From positions 62,001 to 126,000 of the forward strand of contig NZ_JANDBD010000004.1 in NCBI RefSeq assembly GCF_024320865.1: 64,000 nucleotides of DNA. The letters are read 5' to 3'. This document shows positions 7,870-15,905 of the stretch, piece by piece; positions within the stretch are counted from its first letter, which is position 1, and each line of letters begins with the position of its first letter. The stretch comes from Mycolicibacterium arenosum. Lineage in GTDB: Bacteria; Actinomycetota; Actinomycetes; Mycobacteriales; Mycobacteriaceae. The notes beneath the pieces were generated by a model. The model made no database searches, was not told where the DNA came from, and was given only the letters and a program-made list of their open reading frames with translations. The translations under genes and the position numbers were made by a program.

Positions 7870-8526
7870 GTGATCCAACACATCGTCAACTACGCCGGCA
7901 TCGCGGTGCTGGCCGCATCGGGTGCGGTGGTCGGCATCCGCAAGGGATTCGACCTGTTCGGGATCGCAGCGCTCGCCGCGCTCACCGGAACCGGTGGGGG
8001 CGTGCTACGCGACCTGCTGTTGGGCGTCGACCCGCCGACCTCGCTGCAACGCTGGCCCGATGTCACGCTCTGCGTCGTCGTGTCGATCGCCACCACCGTC
8101 TTCGCGAGGCTCGTCATCAAGCTCACCCAGCTGGTTCTGGTCCTCGACGCGCTCGGTATGGGTTTCTTCGCGACGTCCGGCGCGGCGATCTCCGTGGACC
8201 ACGGCGCCACCTGGTTCGCCGCAGCCCTGCTCGGAATCGTGTCGGCGATCGCGGGCAGCGTCATGCGCGACGTCGTAGCCCGCGACGTGCCGATGGTGAT
8301 GGGGCCCGACGACATGTATGCGGCCCCGGCGGTTCTGGGCTCGGTGCTCTACGTCCTCGTCGACCACGTCGGAGCCCAGTGGCTGGGTGTGGTCATCGGG
8401 TCGACGGTCGCCACGGTCCTGCGGCTCGCGGCGATCACGTTCCACTGGCGCCTGCCGACCGGCCCCTACGAGTTGATCGCCCACGAACACCGCGAGCGGA
8501 TCGAACAGCGGACCTCGAACGCCTAG
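7870..8526 (+). CDS. TRIC (trimeric intracellular cation) channel family protein, UPF0126
   Basis: 218 residues and seven hydrophobic helices built from two homologous halves. Each half carries the glycine-rich signature: ALTGTGGGVLRDLLLG in the first and GIVSAIAGSVMRDVVARDVP in the second. Prokaryotic TRIC proteins form trimeric K+/Na+ channels; YadS/YvgT-type glycine transport has also been proposed. The start is GTG, from the -10-like hexamer at 7858. The stop overlaps the polA stop by 4 bases in a convergent arrangement with no room for a separate terminator. Confidence 0.9.
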   Translation: MIQHIVNYAGIAVLAASGAVVGIRKGFDLFGIAALAALTGTGGGVLRDLLLGVDPPTSLQRWPDVTLCVVVSIATTVFARLVIKLTQLVLVLDALGMGFFATSGAAISVDHGATWFAAALLGIVSAIAGSVMRDVVARDVPMVMGPDDMYAAPAVLGSVLYVLVDHVGAQWLGVVIGSTVATVLRLAAITFHWRLPTGPYELIAHEHRERIEQRTSNA

Positions 8527-11219
8527 TGCGCTGCGGCATCCCAGCTTCGGCCGTACCCGACCGAGACCTCGAGCGGAACGTCGAGGTGGTAGGCGCTGCC
8601 CATCTTGTCGCGCACCAGCTTCTCGAGTGCGTCGCGCTCGCCGTCGGCGACCTCGAACAGCAGTTCGTCGTGCACCTGCAGCAGCATGCGCGACGCCAAC
8701 CCGGACTCCTTGATGGCCGTGTCGACGTTGATCATCGCGACCTTGATGATGTCGGCGGCGCTGCCCTGGATCGGCGCGTTGAGCGCGGCCCGTTCCGCGG
8801 CTTCGCGGACGTTGCGATTGCTGCTGTCGAGCTCCGGCAGGTACCGCCTGCGTCCGAACACCGTCGACGTGTAGCCGTCCTTGCGTGCCTGGTCGACGAC
8901 GTCGCGCAGGTAGTCGCGGATGCCGCCGAACCGCGAGAAGTACTGCTCCATCTGAACTTTCGCCTCTTCGGTGCTGATCTTCAGCTGGGCGGCCAGGCCG
9001 TAGGCGCTGAGTCCGTACGCCAGTCCGTACGACATGGCCTTCACCCTGCGTCGCAGTTCGGCGTTGACGTCGTCGATCGGCACGTCGAAGGCGCGAGACG
9101 CCACGAACGAATGGAGGTCCTCACCGGTGTTGAACGCCTCGATGAGTCCGGCGTCGCCCGAAAGGTGCGCCATGATCCGCATTTCGATCTGGCTGTAGTC
9201 GGCGGTCATCAGTTCGGCGTAACCGTCGCCGACGACGAAACCGTTGCGGATCTCCCGTCCGGCCTCGGTGCGGATCGGGATGTTCTGCAGATTCGGCTCG
9301 GTCGACGACAACCTGCCCGTCGCGGCGATGGTCTGATTGAACGTGGTGTGAATTCGGCCGTCCGCGGCGGTCGACGCGAGCAGCCCGTCGACGGTGACCT
9401 TGAGCCGGGTCGCATCGCGGTGCGCGAGCAGGTGCTGCAGGAACGGATGGCCGGTCTTGTCGAACAGGCCCTGCAACGCATCGGCGTCGGTGGTGTACCC
9501 CGTCTTGGTGCGCTTGGTCTTCGGCATCTCCAGCTCGTCGAAGAGCACGACCTGCAGCTGCTTCGGCGAGCCGAGGTTGATCTGCTTGCCGATCACCGCG
9601 TACGCCGCCTCCGCCGCGTCGCGGATCTGGTCGGCGAACGTGCTCTGCAGCGCGCGGAGCAGATCGAGGTCGACCGCGATTCCGACGTGCTCGAGTTCGG
9701 CCAGCACGCGTTGGACCGGCAACTCCATCTGACCGAGCAGCGCCGACGAGTCGATGCGCGCCAGTTCCTCGTCGAGAGCTTCGGCGAGATCGGCCACCGC
9801 CGACGCCCGCAGCAGCAGGGTCTGGACAGCCTGATCGTCGACGCCGTCCGCGTCATCGAGCAACGAAAGCTGTTGCTGCTCAGGATTGTCCGCGCGCAAT
9901 TCGCGTTTGAGGTAGCGCAGGGAGAGATCGTCGAGCGCGAAGCTGCGCTGGCCCGGCCGGACCAGGTAGGCGGCCAGTGCGGTGTCGGAGGTGACGCCGT
10001 TCAGCGTCCAGCCACGGCCCGCGAGGTCGTGCATCGCCAGCTTCGCCTCGTGCAACGCCTTCTGCGCGCCCCGGTCGGCCAGCCAGGAGGCCAGCGCGGC
10101 CTCGTCGTCGGAATCGATGGTGGCCGTGTCGATGTAGCAGCCCTCGCCGTCGGCGGCGACGATCGCCAGAGCGGTTGCGTCGGAGTCGAACGCCCGGTGG
10201 CTTCCGACGACGGCCAACCCGAAGCGCTTACCCCGACTGTGCTCCGCGAGCCACTCGGGCAGCGCACCCGGCTCCAGGACCCCGCCGCGAATGTCGAATC
10301 CCTCCTCGACCTCGGGGTCGGCCGACGCCAGCGTGTCGAAGAGTCGGTCACGCAGCACCCGGAACTCGAGATCGTCGAACAGGCGGTGGATCTGGTCGCG
10401 GTCCCACGGTTGCATCTTCAGCGTGTCCGGCGTCTGCGGCAGCGGCACGTCCTTGACCAGATCGGTCAGCTCGCGGTTCAGGATGACGTGGGAGAGGTTG
10501 GCGCGCAATGCATCCCCGACCTTCCCCTTGACCTTGTCGACGTTGTCCACCAGCGACTGCAGCGAGCCGTATTCGACGATCCACTTCGACGCGGTCTTCT
10601 CCCCCACCCCCGGAATGCCCGGCAGGTTGTCACTGGGGTCGCCACGCAGCGCGGCGAAGTCGGGGTACTGGGTGGGCGTGAGCCCGTACTTCTCGACCAC
10701 GGCATCGGGGGTGAACCGGGTCAACTCGCTGACGCCCTTGCGCGGGTACAGCACGGTCACGTCGTCGCTGACGAGTTGCAGCGAGTCGCGGTCGCCGGTC
10801 ACGACCAGGACCCGGTAGCCCTCCTGCTCGGCCTGCGTCGCGAGCGTCGCGATGATGTCGTCGGCCTCGAAGCCGGGCTCCGCCAGCGTGGTGATGCCGA
10901 GTGCGCCCAGCACCTCCTTCGTGATGTCGATCTGGCCGCGGAACTCGTCCGGCGTGGAGGCCCGCCCTTCTTTGTAGCCCGGGTACCTATCCTTGCGGAA
11001 CGTCTGCCGCGACACGTCGAACGCCGCGGCGATGTGGCTGGGCTGCTCGTCACGCAGCAGGTTGATGAGCATGGCGGTGAAGCCGTACACGGCGTTGGTG
11101 GTCAGACCGCCCCTGGTCTTGAAATTCTCCGCAGGCAGCGCATAGAACGCTCGAAACGCCAGCGAATTGCCGTCTAACAGCATCAACGTCTGTTTGGTAT
11201 CAGTCACTGCCGAACTCAC
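8523..11219 (-). CDS. polA: DNA polymerase I
   Basis: Repair and Okazaki-fragment-processing polymerase with 5' nuclease. 898 residues. The 5'-nuclease domain covers about 1-310 (LLDGNSLAFRAFYALP, FEADDIIATLATQ, GVGEKTA). The middle exonuclease-like domain lacks the usual acidic metal ligands, as in other mycobacterial Pol I. The polymerase domain has motif A (ADYSQIEMRIMAHLSGD), the O-helix RRRVKAMSYGLAYG and motif C (QVHDELLFEV). The GTG start at 11219 is supported by TAGAGT six bases upstream. Convergent with the TRIC gene. Confidence 0.98.
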   Translation of the reverse strand: MSSAVTDTKQTLMLLDGNSLAFRAFYALPAENFKTRGGLTTNAVYGFTAMLINLLRDEQPSHIAAAFDVSRQTFRKDRYPGYKEGRASTPDEFRGQIDITKEVLGALGITTLAEPGFEADDIIATLATQAEQEGYRVLVVTGDRDSLQLVSDDVTVLYPRKGVSELTRFTPDAVVEKYGLTPTQYPDFAALRGDPSDNLPGIPGVGEKTASKWIVEYGSLQSLVDNVDKVKGKVGDALRANLSHVILNRELTDLVKDVPLPQTPDTLKMQPWDRDQIHRLFDDLEFRVLRDRLFDTLASADPEVEEGFDIRGGVLEPGALPEWLAEHSRGKRFGLAVVGSHRAFDSDATALAIVAADGEGCYIDTATIDSDDEAALASWLADRGAQKALHEAKLAMHDLAGRGWTLNGVTSDTALAAYLVRPGQRSFALDDLSLRYLKRELRADNPEQQQLSLLDDADGVDDQAVQTLLLRASAVADLAEALDEELARIDSSALLGQMELPVQRVLAELEHVGIAVDLDLLRALQSTFADQIRDAAEAAYAVIGKQINLGSPKQLQVVLFDELEMPKTKRTKTGYTTDADALQGLFDKTGHPFLQHLLAHRDATRLKVTVDGLLASTAADGRIHTTFNQTIAATGRLSSTEPNLQNIPIRTEAGREIRNGFVVGDGYAELMTADYSQIEMRIMAHLSGDAGLIEAFNTGEDLHSFVASRAFDVPIDDVNAELRRRVKAMSYGLAYGLSAYGLAAQLKISTEEAKVQMEQYFSRFGGIRDYLRDVVDQARKDGYTSTVFGRRRYLPELDSSNRNVREAAERAALNAPIQGSAADIIKVAMINVDTAIKESGLASRMLLQVHDELLFEVADGERDALEKLVRDKMGSAYHLDVPLEVSVGYGRSWDAAAH

Positions 11220-11225
11220 AGCCCC

Positions 11226-11231
11226 ACTCTA
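11226..11231 (-). promoter_or_regulatory. Candidate -10 element (TAGAGT) of polA
   Basis: Minus-strand TAGAGT, six bases (GGGGCT), then GTG of polA: a leaderless arrangement. Confidence 0.5.
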
Positions 11232-11265
11232 TGCAGTGGCACCGACGTCGCTTCGTCCGCCAGCG

Positions 11266-12150
11266 TCAGTCGCCGCTGCGAGTGGCCTGATGTCGCGCCC
11301 GTTCGCACAGCAGTCGCGCCGCCGGATTCGTCATGTCGCGCCGCCAGGCCCACGCCAACCGGCCGTGCAACGCCGGGGCCAGCGACACCGCGTGCAGTCC
11401 GGGGCGGTCGCGCGCCATCGATTCGGGCAGAATCGCCACCCCGAGACCGTGCTCGGCCAATTCGGCGAGTTCCAGCGGATTGGTGGCCTCGAAGGCGATG
11501 CGCGGAGTGACTCCCGCTGCGGCACAGGCGGAGTCGAGCCGCGAGCGCAGACCGGTACCCATCGGCAGTGAGATCAGCGGATACCTGCACAGCACGTCCA
11601 GCGGCACTGATTTCCGACGGGCAAGCGGATGGTCGACGGCGACCGCGGCCTCGATCGCCTCGTCGGTGATCACGTGCAGGTCCAGGTCCGACGGGTCCGC
11701 GTCGAGGCCGATCGACACGATGGCGAGGTCCAGTCGGCCGGCGGCCAGTTCGTCGAGCAGGACATCGGACGTGTCCGTGCCCAGCGTCATCTCGACATCC
11801 GGGTAGTCGCTGTGGAAGGCGGCCATCAGACCGGCCACATCCACCGGGTGCAGCGTCACGGTGCCGATCGCCACCGAGCCACGGACCAGATCGGCGACCT
11901 CGTCGACCGCACGCTGGGCGTCCCGAACGGCGGCCAGAGCAGCGCGCGCGTACGGCAGCATCGCGGCGCCGGCGCCGGTGAGCCGCACGTCGCGGCTGGA
12001 CCGCGTCAGCAGGGGTTGACCGACGTGGCGTTCCAGACGCCGGATCTGCGCGCTGACCGCGGGTTGGGCCACGCGCTCGCGCTGAGCCGCCCTGGTGAAA
12101 CTGCGCTCCTCGACGACCGCGACGAAGTACTCGAGCTGACGTAGCTCCAT
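11266..12150 (-). CDS. LysR-family transcriptional regulator
   Basis: 294 residues. The N-terminal winged helix-turn-helix (residues 1-60: MELRQLEYFVAVVEERSFTR, VAQPAVSAQIRRLERHVG) is followed by a two-lobed effector domain (about 90-290, LRGRLDLAIV-type fold with AELAEHGLGVAILPES). It is divergently transcribed from the alpha/beta hydrolase at 12258, the classic LysR arrangement, so that hydrolase is its likely target. The shared 107-base gap is AT-rich and contains a dyad that overlaps this gene's own -10 element, which suggests autoregulation. Effector unknown. Confidence 0.92.
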   Translation of the reverse strand: MELRQLEYFVAVVEERSFTRAAQRERVAQPAVSAQIRRLERHVGQPLLTRSSRDVRLTGAGAAMLPYARAALAAVRDAQRAVDEVADLVRGSVAIGTVTLHPVDVAGLMAAFHSDYPDVEMTLGTDTSDVLLDELAAGRLDLAIVSIGLDADPSDLDLHVITDEAIEAAVAVDHPLARRKSVPLDVLCRYPLISLPMGTGLRSRLDSACAAAGVTPRIAFEATNPLELAELAEHGLGVAILPESMARDRPGLHAVSLAPALHGRLAWAWRRDMTNPAARLLCERARHQATRSGD

Positions 12151-12158
12151 AAGCGCTG

Positions 12159-12170
12159 ATTATAGATAAC
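12159..12170. promoter_or_regulatory. LysR promoter (TATAAT) overlapping a TTAT-AG-ATAA dyad
   Basis: On the minus strand TATAAT (12159-12164), a perfect -10 consensus, lies 8 bases before the LysR ATG. The overlapping TTATAGATAA is a perfect dyad, a candidate LysR-type binding site in the divergent gap. Confidence 0.45.
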
Positions 12171-12257
12171 AGACGTAGACGGTATTGGACTTATCCATCC
12201 TGTGTGCAGAGGGTGGAGACATGACCACCCCGCGGTCGACACGGAGAGGAAGTTCTC

Positions 12258-13073
12258 ATGCCCACCTTTGTACTGATTCCCGGAATGTGCGACGGCGCAT
12301 GGTGTTTCGATGATCTCGCGGTTGCGCTGCGGTCAGCCGGACACCATGTGAGCGCAGTGACGCTGAGCGGCGTCGCGGAGCGCGCCCACGTGCTGCCCGG
12401 CGGCGTCAACCTCGACACCCACATCACCGACGTGTTGGCCGCCGTCGACGCCGACGCCGACGCCTCCGACGGTCAGCTCATCCTGGTCGGGCACAGCTAC
12501 GGCGGCATGGTGATCACCGGGGTCGCCGACCGGATTTCCGACCTCGTGGACGCGTTGGTGTTCCTCGACGCCGTGGTGCCGCGCGACGGCGAGGCGTGCT
12601 GGGACCTGGTGAACGACGAGGAGCGCGCCTGGTACCTGGCGGTCGACGACACGGGCTTCGGGGTGCCGCCGATGGCGTTCTTCGACGACCGCGCGACATC
12701 GCATCCCCTGGCGAGCCTCATCCAGAAACTGCGGCTGTCCGGTGATCTCACCCGGTTCCGTCGGCGGGAGTACGTCTTCGCACTCGATTGGCCGGGAGAC
12801 TCGCCGCTGCAGTCGTCGTACGACCGGGTGCGTGACGACCCGGACTGGAACTGCCACGAACTGAAGGGAAGACACAACCTGATGCGCGACAACCCCGACG
12901 ATCTGGTGCGCATACTGCTCGATGTCGCGGCACGGCGAGAACTGCAACACGTTTCAGTTTTGCGACTGGGATCGTTTACGCTGACCGGGTGCCTGGTGAT
13001 ACCGACGCCGCAACCCGACTACCGGTCATCGACGGGTGGTTCGCCGACGACGATTCCGGCGATACCCACCTGA
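12258..13073 (+). CDS. Alpha/beta-fold hydrolase with atypical C-terminal extension
   Basis: 271 residues. The esterase-type core has the nucleophile elbow GHSYGG and oxyanion-loop region VLIPGMCDGAWCFDDL; the catalytic histidine is probably in GRHNLMRDNPDDL. This resembles plant salicylate-esterase/pyrethroid-hydrolase-like proteins of about 230 residues. The core ends near RILLDVA. The last 47 residues are low-complexity and unlike the family, and they run 85 bases into the next gene and across its promoter, so the original stop appears lost. Good Shine-Dalgarno (GGAGAGGAAG). Divergent from and probably controlled by the LysR gene. Confidence 0.85.
   Translation: MPTFVLIPGMCDGAWCFDDLAVALRSAGHHVSAVTLSGVAERAHVLPGGVNLDTHITDVLAAVDADADASDGQLILVGHSYGGMVITGVADRISDLVDALVFLDAVVPRDGEACWDLVNDEERAWYLAVDDTGFGVPPMAFFDDRATSHPLASLIQKLRLSGDLTRFRRREYVFALDWPGDSPLQSSYDRVRDDPDWNCHELKGRHNLMRDNPDDLVRILLDVAARRELQHVSVLRLGSFTLTGCLVIPTPQPDYRSSTGGSPTTIPAIPT
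12943..12956. promoter_or_regulatory. KstR-like operator
   Basis: TGCAACACGTTTCA matches every fixed position of the KstR consensus TNNAACNNGTTNNA (cholesterol/lipid catabolism repressor of mycobacteria). It sits 33-46 bases before the GTG of the OB-fold gene, in the -35 region of its leaderless promoter, and lies inside the hydrolase reading frame. Confidence 0.65.
12977..12982 (+). promoter_or_regulatory. Candidate -10 element (TACGCT) of the OB-fold/thiolase pair
   Basis: TACGCT, six bases, then GTG at 12989. Together with the operator at 12943 it forms a complete promoter inside the upstream hydrolase frame. Confidence 0.55.
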
Positions 13074-13441
13074 TCGCCGGCAAGTGCGTGAAGTGCGGTA
13101 CCTACGTCTTCCCGCCGAGGACCGACAACTGCCCCAACCCCGGCTGCGACGGCGATGAGCTCACGCAGGTGCCGCTGGCGCGCCGCGGCACGCTGTGGAG
13201 CTACACCGAGAACCGCTACGCGCCACCGCCGCCGTACCCGTCGCCCGACCCGTTCGAGCCGTTCGCGGTCGCCGCGGTGCAACTCGCGGACGAGGGGCTG
13301 ATCATCCTGGGCAAGGTGGTCGAGGGCACGCTCGCCGCCGACCTGAAGATCGGCATGGAGATGGAACTGACCACCATGCCGTTGTTCACCGACGACGAGG
13401 GCGTCGAGCGAATCACCTACGCGTGGAAGGTGGCGGAATGA
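12989..13441 (+). CDS. DUF35 OB-fold/zinc-ribbon acyl-CoA-binding protein
   Basis: 150 residues. A rubredoxin-like zinc ribbon with four cysteines (Cys33, Cys36, Cys48, Cys53; GKCVKCGTYVF ... NCPNPGC) is followed by an OB fold (RRGTLWSYTENRYAPP, PFAVAAVQL). DUF35 proteins pair with thiolase-like enzymes in steroid and lipid degradation, and the thiolase follows with an ATGA overlap. By synteny this is the Rv1628c counterpart. The GTG start is fixed by the leaderless promoter. Likely KstR-regulated by the site at 12943. Confidence 0.92.
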   Translation: MPGDTDAATRLPVIDGWFADDDSGDTHLIAGKCVKCGTYVFPPRTDNCPNPGCDGDELTQVPLARRGTLWSYTENRYAPPPPYPSPDPFEPFAVAAVQLADEGLIILGKVVEGTLAADLKIGMEMELTTMPLFTDDEGVERITYAWKVAE

Positions 13442-14646
13442 GTACGGGATCTCCACAACCGGTGTACATCCTCGGCGCGGGCATGCACCCCTGGGGTAAG
13501 TGGGGACGCGACTTCACCGAGTACGGCGTGGTGGCCGCGCGTGCCGCGCTCGCCGAGGCCGGCCTGGACTGGCGACAGATCCAGCTGGTCGCCGGCGCCG
13601 ACACGATCCGCAACGGCTACCCCGGCTTCGTCGCGGGTGCGACGTTCGCTCAGAAGCTGGGCTGGAACGGGATTCCCGTCACCTCGAGCTACGCGGCGTG
13701 TGCCAGCGGGTCGCAGGCGTTGCAGAGCGCGCGGGCGCAGATCCTCGCCGGGTTCTGCGATGTCGCGCTGGTGATCGGCGCCGACACCACACCGAAGGGC
13801 TTCTTCGCGCCCGTCGGCGGCGAACGCCGCAACGATCCCGACTGGCAGCGCTTCCACCTCATCGGCGCGACGAACACGGTGTACTTCGCCCTTCTGGCCC
13901 GACGTCGGATGGACCTGTACGGAGCCACGCTCGAGGACTTCGCCGCGGTGAAGGTCAAGAACGCCAGGCACGGGCTGAACAACCCGAATGCGCGCTACCG
14001 CAAGGAGGCCAGCGTCGACGACGTGCTGGCCAGCCCGGTTGTCTCGGATCCGCTTCGGCTGCTGGACATCTGCGCGACCTCCGACGGTGCGGCCGCGCTG
14101 ATCGTGGCGAGCAAGTCGTTCGCGCAGAAGCATCTCGGCTCCGTCGAGGGCGTGCCGTCGGTGCGGGCCGTCAGCCTGCAGTCGCCGCAGTATCCGCAGC
14201 ATCTGCCCGAATTGCCGGATATCGCAACGGATTCCACCGCTGTCGTGCCGGGTCCGGAGCGGGTGTTCAAGGATCAGATCCTCGACGCCGCCTACGCCGA
14301 GGCGGGCATCGGCCCCGAAGATCTCAGCCTCGCCGAGGTCTACGACCTGTCCACCGCGCTGGAACTCGACTGGTACGAGCACCTGGGACTCTGCGCCAAG
14401 GGCGAGGCCGAGCAGTTGCTGCGCAGCGGCGCCACCACGATCGGCGGGCGCATTCCCGTCAACGCATCCGGCGGGCTGGCCAGCTTCGGTGAGGCGATCC
14501 CCGCGCAGGCGATCGCCCAGGTCTGCGAACTCAACTGGCAGCTCAAGGGACAGGCCACCGGCCGCCAGGTCGACGGCGCCACGGTCGGCGTCACCGCCAA
14601 CCAGGGCCTGTTCGGCCACGGGTCCTCGGTCGTCGTCGCCCGCTAG
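13438..14646 (+). CDS. Thiolase / lipid-transfer-protein-like enzyme
   Basis: 402 residues of the SCP2-thiolase type, the Rv1627c counterpart by synteny. The thiolase fold is clear (nucleophile-type cysteine in SYAACASGSQAL, about residue 88; NASGGLASFGEAIPAQA; C-terminal GLFGHGSS). The usual GHP histidine region is altered, as in the Ltp-type lyases that work with DUF35 partners, so retro-aldol or thiolytic cleavage of acyl-CoA is inferred. The start ATG overlaps the DUF35 stop (ATGA), which fits a two-subunit complex. A longer in-frame upstream opening is not used. Confidence 0.92.
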   Translation: MSTGSPQPVYILGAGMHPWGKWGRDFTEYGVVAARAALAEAGLDWRQIQLVAGADTIRNGYPGFVAGATFAQKLGWNGIPVTSSYAACASGSQALQSARAQILAGFCDVALVIGADTTPKGFFAPVGGERRNDPDWQRFHLIGATNTVYFALLARRRMDLYGATLEDFAAVKVKNARHGLNNPNARYRKEASVDDVLASPVVSDPLRLLDICATSDGAAALIVASKSFAQKHLGSVEGVPSVRAVSLQSPQYPQHLPELPDIATDSTAVVPGPERVFKDQILDAAYAEAGIGPEDLSLAEVYDLSTALELDWYEHLGLCAKGEAEQLLRSGATTIGGRIPVNASGGLASFGEAIPAQAIAQVCELNWQLKGQATGRQVDGATVGVTANQGLFGHGSSVVVAR

Positions 14647-14668
14647 ACAGGCGGTGGGCATCCCTCCG

Positions 14669-14726
14669 CGAGCGTGCGTGTCTGCACGTCGACACGCCGT
14701 TCCTGCTGTACGTCGGCGCACGCTCG
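14669..14726. repeat. 58-bp palindromic intergenic element, left copy
   Basis: Ends CGAGCGTGCG and CGCACGCTCG are exact reverse complements. The outer 42 bases (14659-14700) reappear in reverse orientation at 15089-15131 with three substitutions and one indel. Looks like a short dispersed mycobacterial palindromic repeat; it could act as a terminator for the thiolase operon. Confidence 0.7.
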
Positions 14727-14742
14727 GCTAGCGTGATCGCTT

Positions 14743-15056
14743 GTGACGTCACCAGATTCGCTCACTTCGGCTATGTCCAAGGCGAAGATCGAACCCGACA
14801 ACTACGAGTTCATCCGCTACGTCACCGCGGGAATCGGCATCGAAGGGTACGAGGCGATAGTCGGTTCGAAGTCGTATGTGAAGGCGAAACGGCGTGACGG
14901 GCACCCGGACCTTCACATCTACTGGGGTACGTGGAGCATCCGATCACCAGGGTCTACGAAGCGAGCGAGCGAGCAAAGAACGTGCCTCGCGAAGCCGACT
15001 TCTGCCCCTGCGGGATGCAGCGATCGGTCACCGGAGTGTGCCCGACCTGCGACTAG
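14743..15056 (+). pseudogene. Frameshifted small protein with C-terminal zinc ribbon
   Basis: Two reading frames together make one plausible protein. Frame 1 from GTG 14743 gives MTSPDSLTSAMSKAKIEPDN..., then a basic core (SKSYVKAKRRDGHPDLHIYWG). Near 14929-14931 the sense continues one frame over as VEHPITRVYEASERAKNVPR and then DFCPCGMQRSVTGVCPTCD with a stop at 15054-15056. The CPCG...CPTC pattern is a four-cysteine zinc ribbon, unlikely by chance. One missing base at the junction would restore a roughly 104-residue protein. A sequencing error, a real disrupted gene or programmed frameshifting would all fit. Family not recognised. It lies between two opposed palindromic elements. Confidence 0.6.
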
Positions 15057-15062
15057 GCCCCC

Positions 15063-15120
15063 CGAACGTGCACGGACTGCCCGAGTTAACGGCGTGTGGC
15101 CGTCCAGACACGCACGCTCG
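15063..15120. repeat. 58-bp palindromic intergenic element, right copy (inverted)
   Basis: Same length as the left copy and in opposite orientation. Ends CGAACGTGCA and CGCACGCTCG pair with one mismatch at each of two positions. It lies between the zinc-ribbon pseudogene and the livF stop, where it could act as a bidirectional terminator. Confidence 0.7.
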
Positions 15121-15143
15121 CGGGAGGGATGACAGGGGATCGC

Positions 15144-15905
15144 TCAGGCGACCCCGAGGTAGGCCGCCCGGATGCTGTCGTCGGCCAGCAGATCCTTGGC
15201 GACGCCCTCCCTGGTGACGCGGCCCGTCTCCAGGATGTACGCGCGGTCGGACCGGGACAGCGCCTGCTGCGCGTTCTGTTCGACGAGCAGCACCGTCGTA
15301 CCCTGCTTGTTGATCTCGGAGATGATCCGGAAGATCTGCGAGATCACCATCGGCGCCAGTCCCATGGACGGCTCGTCGAGCAGCAGCACCTTGGGCCTCG
15401 CCATCAGCGCGCGTCCGATCGCGAGCATCTGCTGCTCACCGCCGGACAGCGTGCCGCCGACCTGGTTGCGTCGCTCGGCCAGCCGCGGGAACGTCTCCAA
15501 CACCCATTCGAAGCGCTCGCGGTGCGCTGACTTGGATTCGAACGTACGCCCGTAGCAACCCATTTCGAGGTTCTCCACGACCGTCATGCCTGGAAAGACC
15601 CCGCGCCCCTCCGGCGCCTGAATGAGACCGTCGACAACGCGCTTGTGTGCCTTGATCTTCGACACCTCACGACCGTCGAACCACACCGACCCGGAGGTCA
15701 GCGGACGCAACCCCGAGATGGCGCGCATCATCGTCGTCTTGCCCGCGCCGTTGGACCCCAGCAGCGTCACCAGCTCGCCCTCGCGCACAACCAGCGAAAC
15801 ACCATGCAGCGCCTGGATTCTGCCGTAGTGCACGACGACGTCGCGCACCTCGAGGAGGACCTTGCGCTCGGTGTCCGCCGCAGGCGATTTCTCAAAGCTC
15901 GTCAT
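15144..15905 (-). CDS. livF: Branched-chain amino acid ABC transporter ATPase LivF
   Basis: 253-residue nucleotide-binding subunit of a high-affinity branched-chain amino acid or amide importer. Walker A GSNGAGKTT, signature LSGGEQQMLAIGRAL and Walker B VLLLDEPSMGL are all present, as is the LivF-type ending AYLGVA. Its start overlaps the livG stop by 14 bases, and it is last in the livK-H-M-G-F operon. Confidence 0.95.
   Translation of the reverse strand: MTSFEKSPAADTERKVLLEVRDVVVHYGRIQALHGVSLVVREGELVTLLGSNGAGKTTMMRAISGLRPLTSGSVWFDGREVSKIKAHKRVVDGLIQAPEGRGVFPGMTVVENLEMGCYGRTFESKSAHRERFEWVLETFPRLAERRNQVGGTLSGGEQQMLAIGRALMARPKVLLLDEPSMGLAPMVISQIFRIISEINKQGTTVLLVEQNAQQALSRSDRAYILETGRVTREGVAKDLLADDSIRAAYLGVA

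Noticed and set aside
8379-11177. 932-codon plus-strand open frame
   Set aside because: Antisense to polA, which has all Pol I motifs. High GC leaves long shadow frames open; the translation is Arg/Val/Gln-rich with no family features.
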